Shown: one piece after another, positions 59,687 to 64,000 of the stretch
Layout: each line of letters begins with the position of its first letter
Numbering within the stretch: the stretch's first letter is position 1
Origin: Zychaea mexicana
Lineage: Eukaryota; Mucoromycota; Mucoromycetes; Mucorales; Lichtheimiaceae
Direction: 5' to 3'
DNA length: 64,000 nt
Assembly: GCF_025766255.1 (NCBI RefSeq)
Contig: NW_026516785.1
Location: forward strand, 62,001 to 126,000
The notes under the pieces: generated by a model
What the model was told of the DNA's origin: nothing
The model's input: the letters and a program-made list of their open reading frames with translations, nothing else
Database searches by the model: none
Position numbers and translations under genes: made by a program

Positions 59687-61614
59687 TCTCAACAACGGCT
59701 CGTACAACAGCAACATCCGACCCAGTCGGAGGTCGGCTCAGCAAGTTTTATACACATTGGACTCAAATTTCAATCAACTCATTCGTCGACACCACAATCG
59801 CACACGGCTACAAAATTCAATTCCACACACAACCACCAACGACAACAACACCAACGCCCATCCAGCCTTTTGGCCCGGAACAGACTCCATTGATAGATCA
59901 GGCAATCCAAGACTTATTGTCCAAGCAAGCAATCGAACCCGTTTCCAACACAGAAGTCCGTCAAACACCAGGCTTTTACAGCTCAATGTTTGTCATCCCG
60001 AAGAAGGATGGCGGCGTTCGACCAGTCTTCAACCTCAAACGGCTGAATCAATATCTGGATGCCCCTCATTTCAAGATGGAAACTATTCGGGAAGTGGCTC
60101 TAATGATCAAACCCAACGATTATCTAGTTTCTATCGACTTGTCCGACGCATTTCTGCACATAGGTCTTCACCCAGCTTCGAGAAGGTTCTTACGTCTAAC
60201 TTGGAAAGGCCAAGTTTACCAATATTGTACGACCGCCTTCGGCTTGTCCACAAGTCCCTTTGTCTTCACCAAAGTTTGCAGGCCCATATTAGAACACTTG
60301 CGCTCTCTAGGAATCAGGATCTCAGCATACTTGGACGATTGGCTTCTCATCGCGGAGTCCAAGCATTTGGCGATGGAACAGGCTTATCAGGTTGTCTCTC
60401 TTTTACAACATCTAGGTTGGCTAGTCAATTACAAGAAGTCAGTTCTCACCGCAACTCAACAATTGGAGCATCTCGGCTTTGTATTGAATACCCGCTCGAT
60501 GACAGCTCTCCTGCCACCAGCCAAGCTTCGGGACATTCGTCGATCGATCAAGCAAGTACTGGACAAACCACATCGTCAATCCCCCAGGACCATTCACAGC
60601 TTAACGATGCGTATTCAGTCGGCGACTTTTGCGATCTTTCCGGCACGTCTTTACACTCGACACCTATTATACTACAAGAATTTAACAGTGAAGTCAGATG
60701 CGGATTGGGATCTTCCTCGCCCTCTCGATCAAGCGAGTCTGGAGGAACTTCAATGGTGGTACACGAACATCCGCAAATGGAATGGACGCTCACTGCTCCC
60801 TTCGACACCCTCACAAACAATGTTTGTCGATGCCAGCAACACCGGGTGGGGTTGCAGTTGGAACCATCTTCGAGCTCATGGTTATTGGACAGAGGAAGAA
60901 GCTGCCCAATCCATCAATTGGCGGGAGCTCAAGGCAGCTCACCTAGCTTTGAAAACTTTCCACCTACCGGAGACCTAGACGGTGATGATCAGGACCGACA
61001 ATACGACCAGCATGGCCTACATCAACAAGCAAGGTGGAACTCGCTCCCTCCCTCTCATGGAACTGGCAACGGAAGTATGGACGTGGTGTCTGGAGAACAA
61101 GATCATGATTCAAGCCCAACATATACAAGGAGTACAGAACACCATAGCCGATTTCGAATCTCGTCGACAGTATTTCAAGAATCAATGGAGAATCAAGCCG
61201 GAGATCTTCCAACAAATTTACCAGACTTGGGGCCCTTTCACGATCGATCTCTTTGCCGACAGGACGACCAAATTATTGCAAAAGTACGTCTCTTGGATGC
61301 CGGATCCGGATGCTCTCCACACGGATGCGTTCTCCATCCCGTGGCAGAAATTCCATCATCCTTTCGTAAATCCTCCCTGGAATCTCATATCTCGAGTCAT
61401 CAACAAAATTCTTCAAGAGCAACTTCCTCTGGTAACGCTGGTGGTCCCATACTGGCCGAGCGCCATCTGGTTCCCGATGGTCCGTCAAATGGCTCTAGGT
61501 CTTCCTTGGCTACTGTCCCCACATTCCATCCAGACGACCTCCCCATGGACACCACACCCGTTACTACCGCAGAACTGGATGCTCTCCGTGTGGCAATTGT
61601 CCGCCAAAATTTAG
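59449..61614 (+). CDS. DIRS ORF2, reverse transcriptase-RNase H-methyltransferase-like, one internal stop
   Basis: The frame is open from 59449 to the TAG at 61612, with a single in-frame TAG at 60976-60978. There is no early ATG, so expression probably needs a -1 shift from gag (the frames overlap 59449-59686) or an internal start. After a Gln-rich lead comes GGRLSKFYTHWTQISINSFV, typical before DIRS RT. RT blocks are MFVIPKKDGGVRPVFNLKRL, YLVSIDLSDAFLHIGLHP, TAFGLSTSPFVFTKV and the catalytic AYLDDWLLI. RNase H shows MFVDASNTGWGCSW and INWRELKAAHLAL, then after the TAG RTDNTTSMAYINKQGG. The last part resembles the DIRS methyltransferase-like domain, with FTIDLFAD and VNPPW. The stop falls between RNase H motifs, so this copy would make a truncated enzyme unless the TAG is read through. 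Confidence 0.88.
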
Positions 61615-62600
61615 TAAACAAGACTCTCAATGCACAAGCGGTGGAGGATCTCTTAGCTCAACGGTTAGCCAACTCCAACACCAACAGGCTCTATCGCAAA
61701 TCACAACTTCGGTTCTTGGCTTGGGCTAACCGCAAGCAAGTCTCCCATACATCTTTCACGTCTGTCGATCTGGTGAACTTCTTGGCGGATATGCGACAAG
61801 AACATAATTTACAAGCTTCAACCCTCAAGACAATGCGCGCAGCGGTGACTCATTTACACACTGATGGTAAACGTATTGGCGAAGACAACATCGTCACTTC
61901 GTACTTGAACTCTTTGCTCGGACAGGCTCCCCCCGTCCCCATTCACCGACCTCAAATCGATGTGGCACCTGCTTTGGAACGTGCACGTTCAATTGCATCA
62001 AGACCGTCTTCCTCCATCAAGGCGTTACAACAAAAGTTGGTTTTCCTTTTGGCTATGGCAGCATTCCTTCGTCCCTCTGATTTGGCCCGCATTCCCTTCT
62101 CCTCTTGCTCCATCTCGAACGGTTGTCTTCATTTTCAGGTGGTAGCCCCGAAAGAGACCAGGGGTAAGCGTCGGATTATCAAGCCTTTCAGTATCCATCC
62201 GCACGCAGATGATATTGAATTGTGCCCTGTTCACTGCTTCGCCGTTCTCCGGGATCATCCCACCTTACAAGCTCGCTCCGCCTCTAGCATGCTCTTCGTC
62301 AAGTCTAACAACATACACCAGGCTCTCTCTGCCTCCACGATTTCTACTTGGCTTCATCGGGAATATATTTCGTTATGTACAACTGAAGCAAATGTCTCTA
62401 TCCGTTCTTTGGCTGCCTCTCGTGCTCTGGATCTAGGTGTTTCTCAGGAAAACATTGTGGCTCTTGGAAACTGGGCTTCTGCCGATACATTTGTGCGTCA
62501 CTACCAACGGAATCAAATGGCACGCGTGGACTTTACCTCAACGGTGCTCTCAAACGACGACGAATTTCATGATGCTGTCGAGTCTTTTTCTCTGGATTAG
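61545..62600 (+). CDS. DIRS ORF3, tyrosine recombinase
   Basis: The supported protein starts at ATG 61545 (MDTTPVTTAELDALR) and runs to TAG at 62600, 351 residues. It overlaps the RT ORF by 70 bases in another frame. The same frame is in fact open from an ATG at 59445 (1,051 codons), but the first 700 codons overlap RT/RNase H and are compositionally odd, so I treat them as overlap. The recombinase has an N-terminal SAM-like DNA-binding region (RLYRKSQLRFLAWANRK, TLKTMRAAVTHLH). The catalytic part has AAFLRPSDLARI (first Arg), KETRGKRRIIKPF, then SIRSLAASRALDLGVS (second Arg region), ALGNWASADTFVRHYQR with the Tyr nucleophile. All expected positions look intact. Confidence 0.88.
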   Translation: MDTTPVTTAELDALRVAIVRQNLVNKTLNAQAVEDLLAQRLANSNTNRLYRKSQLRFLAWANRKQVSHTSFTSVDLVNFLADMRQEHNLQASTLKTMRAAVTHLHTDGKRIGEDNIVTSYLNSLLGQAPPVPIHRPQIDVAPALERARSIASRPSSSIKALQQKLVFLLAMAAFLRPSDLARIPFSSCSISNGCLHFQVVAPKETRGKRRIIKPFSIHPHADDIELCPVHCFAVLRDHPTLQARSASSMLFVKSNNIHQALSASTISTWLHREYISLCTTEANVSIRSLAASRALDLGVSQENIVALGNWASADTFVRHYQRNQMARVDFTSTVLSNDDEFHDAVESFSLD

Positions 62601-62713
62601 CATAATAACATTTCCTATTTTGTTCTGACGGTCTCAAGAAATTCTTACGAGAAATTTCTTTCGACCTAGAATTGATATTTAGACCTGAAGAACAAAATAG
62701 GAAATGTTATTAT
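62600..62713. repeat. DIRS internal complementary region
   Basis: It is the reverse complement of the two outer ends placed head to head: left end in 62600-62671, right end in 62671-62713. Its own ends (cataataacatttcctattttg and its complement) make it a large imperfect palindrome. In DIRS replication models this region templates completion of the circular DNA ends. It begins at the last base of the recombinase stop codon. Confidence 0.88.
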
Positions 62714-62817
62714 CCCCACCCTTCATTTTCTTTCTTTCTTTACTTTATTTTATTGACAATTTTCCCTCCCTTCTTATTATTATTATTCTTTTGACCGAGC
62801 TTCAATTCGATTAATGG

Positions 62818-62933
62818 ATATCAATTGGGATTATTGCCTTTATATATCTTTGAATTCGCTATGAAATAAAGGTTCGAGAAGATTCTAGCATAATAACATT
62901 TCCTATTTTGTTCTTCAGGTCTAAATATCAATT
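62818..62933. repeat. DIRS right inverted terminal repeat
   Basis: 62818-62913 mirrors the left repeat with one small difference near its inner end. The outer 20 bases (62914-62933, ttcaggtctaaatatcaatt) are right-end specific and recur in reverse complement in the internal complementary region. Confidence 0.88.
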
Positions 62934-63406
62934 TTTGTTGTCGTCCATTCTTCTCAACAAATCAATAATAGGCTGTTTCTCCTCGGGTTCCAATCCAGAC
63001 GAATCTGATTTACTGCTTCTTTTCGTGCCTCGGGAAGTTGACTTTGATTTTGGAACTATCGAAAAATTAGTATCAAATAACAGTAAGTGATCCTCAAACT
63101 GAAACCAACCTTTTGTAAGCTGAACCGCATGCACTAAAATGGCATTCCAATTAGGTGGTTTTCTAACCTTGATCTAATAATCAAAGATATTAATATAGAA
63201 CCTTTCTTATTACCCATATATCTATTGATTCTTACAGCACGGACGCCATCATTTTCAGTTACTTCTTCGAACAGGTATGACCAATACTGATCTAGTGTTT
63301 TAATATCATCAGGAAGATTGTTTGCAATGAATTCCACGTTTGAATCCACAAAGTTAGCGAGACTTGGTCGCCTAGCAACCTTGAGGTAGTCAGAAATAGC
63401 TACCAT
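62934..63406 (-). pseudogene. Unknown host gene interrupted by the DIRS insertion (5' part)
   Basis: Exon 1 (63406-63236) begins MVAISDYLKVARRPSLANFV; a 62-nt intron with GTAAGA..TTAG joins to exon 2 (63173 downward), reading IKVRKPPNWNAILVHAVQLT. A Ser/Lys-rich stretch and IDLLRRMDDNKN follow. The frame then enters the DIRS right end and meets a TGA inside it. On the other side of the element, the minus strand from 58520 to 58458 continues the same frame (REMFQILGQGRKRKSILLSV, then TGA). The two halves join cleanly at the AAT shared border, so this looks like one gene split by the insertion. I do not recognise the family. It may itself belong to a repeat. Confidence 0.6.
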
Positions 63407-64000
63407 GGTTAATTTGTTGCTATGTTAGTTACATACAAACAAAAATTTATATCCCGTTATGTCTTGCTTAGCAACGTACCTTTGCGATGTAATTCCATGG
63501 CAACTGAAACTTAACAAACGTGTTGCTTCGGAAGAAGGTGGCGATTGGAAGCTGCGGAACGCGTTTCTTAACTTCTGCTTTTTTTTTGTTGCTCAGCAAC
63601 CAATTATTGCTCAGTCAACTCATAGAAACAGGTAAATATTTTTTTCTTCCATCCTTTCACATAAACTATAATAACAACTGTTGGTTTTGTTCATCAATTT
63701 AATTATTATATTGCTAACTTAATTGTCAATCTTTACTATATATTATTACTCATAGTTTCTCAATGAATTTTTTTTTATTAGAGTGAAACTATCGTCTTAG
63801 CTGCTCGAGTGGACGTTGTTAACTCACGTTTCTTAGACGATGTTACTTTTTCAATTTGCTCGAGTGGCCGTTGTTCACTTTCTTTCAGGGTGACGCTATT
63901 CACGCTCGCCCGAGTGGCCGTCGTTAACTCACGTCGCGCATTTTCTTTTTTGGGATTGCTGTTGCACTTAGCTTCCTCGAGTGGCCGTTGTTCACTTTCT
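63407..64000. other. Upstream of the split gene, with CTCGAGTGG repeats
   Basis: Nothing coding is seen in 63407-63800; it should be the promoter region of the split gene. From 63804 a repeat array begins and runs out of the window. Confidence 0.5.
63804..64000. repeat. Alternating C(T/C)CGAGTGG repeat array, partial
   Basis: Four copies of a 16-17 base core (CTCGAGTGGCCGTTGTT and close variants) start at 63804, 63859, 63909 and 63976. They alternate between two tails: AACTCACGT (first, third) and CACTTTCT (second, fourth). The pair period is about 105-117 bases with unrelated sequence between. The array continues past the window end. Confidence 0.8.

Larger units (their letters stand above)
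58521..62933 (+). mobile_element. DIRS-type tyrosine-recombinase retrotransposon, near-complete
   Basis: The element has all DIRS parts: inverted terminal repeats, gag-like ORF, RT/RNase H/methyltransferase-like ORF, tyrosine recombinase ORF, and an internal complementary region. Borders were set by comparing both ends with the internal complementary region at 62600-62713. That region joins the reverse complement of the left end (…cgacctagaa) to that of the right end (ttgatattta…). Left and right ends share ATT/AAT at the junction, so the exact border is ambiguous by three or four bases. There is no long target duplication, as expected for circular intermediates integrated by a tyrosine recombinase. 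One in-frame TAG (60976-60978) interrupts the RT ORF. It is inserted in a minus-strand host gene. Confidence 0.93.

Noticed and set aside
59445..61544. First 700 codons of the long frame leading into the recombinase as a separate domain
   Set aside because: The overlapping RT/RNase H frame has all known motifs while this frame has none, so I annotate only the C-terminal recombinase as protein.

Overview
This window looks like nuclear DNA from a filamentous fungus, most likely an early-diverging one (Mucoromycota, Mucorales-like). Three things support this. Nearly every gene is split by short introns (mostly 50-130 nt, GT..AG) and carries fungal orthology: ERG6, CLA4, STE12, RRN3, GAL7, TYR1, SKT5/CHS4, ATG14, MOG1, RAX1, SCD6. 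STE12 has the C2H2-finger form, unlike budding yeast. A DIRS-type tyrosine-recombinase retrotransposon is present, a class common in Mucoromycota. Species cannot be named from sequence alone. Exon borders are my own readings of splice signals; for each spliced gene the summed exon length is a multiple of three.

Layout. 1-734: 3' end of a Ty3/gypsy chromovirus (chromodomain tail, polypurine tract, LTR). 735-3190: gene-poor, with an inverted GGGTCA cluster and a short pseudogene copy of the CLA4 3' end. 3191-4779 (-): ERG6. 7753-10820 (-): CLA4-type PAK kinase, divergent from STE12 (13436-16354, +) across a repeat-rich 2.6 kb spacer. 17725-20016 (+): secreted FAD amine oxidase. 20241-21076: a non-autonomous element with 153-bp terminal inverted repeats and a perfect 9-bp target duplication (Mutator-like). 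22646-25309 (+): RRN3. 25609-28118 (-): a two-TM protein, then GAL7. 29362-33406 (+): TYR1 and an acidic membrane protein. 35046-37875 (+): SKT5-like Sel1-repeat protein. 38917-44860 (-): ATG14-like, a coiled-coil protein, a C2H2 factor. 48162-57566: MOG1 (+), tetraspanin (-), RAX1 (-), metallophosphoesterase (+), SCD6 (-). 58521-62933 (+): a near-complete DIRS element inserted into a minus-strand gene whose two halves lie on either side. 63804-64000: alternating CTCGAGTGG repeats.

Biology. The gene set is mostly housekeeping: sterol, tyrosine and galactose metabolism, Pol I initiation, nuclear transport, mRNA control, autophagy. It is also rich in polarity and morphogenesis functions: CLA4, STE12, SKT5, RAX1 and a tetraspanin. 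The window edges are dominated by mobile elements. The most interesting structures are the DIRS element (three reading frames open through one AAC repeat, a full internal complementary region, one in-frame TAG in the RNase H region, a disrupted host gene) and the long-TIR MULE-like element with its repeated GGGCACGAC motif. I found no convincing CRISPR, tRNA or rRNA feature.
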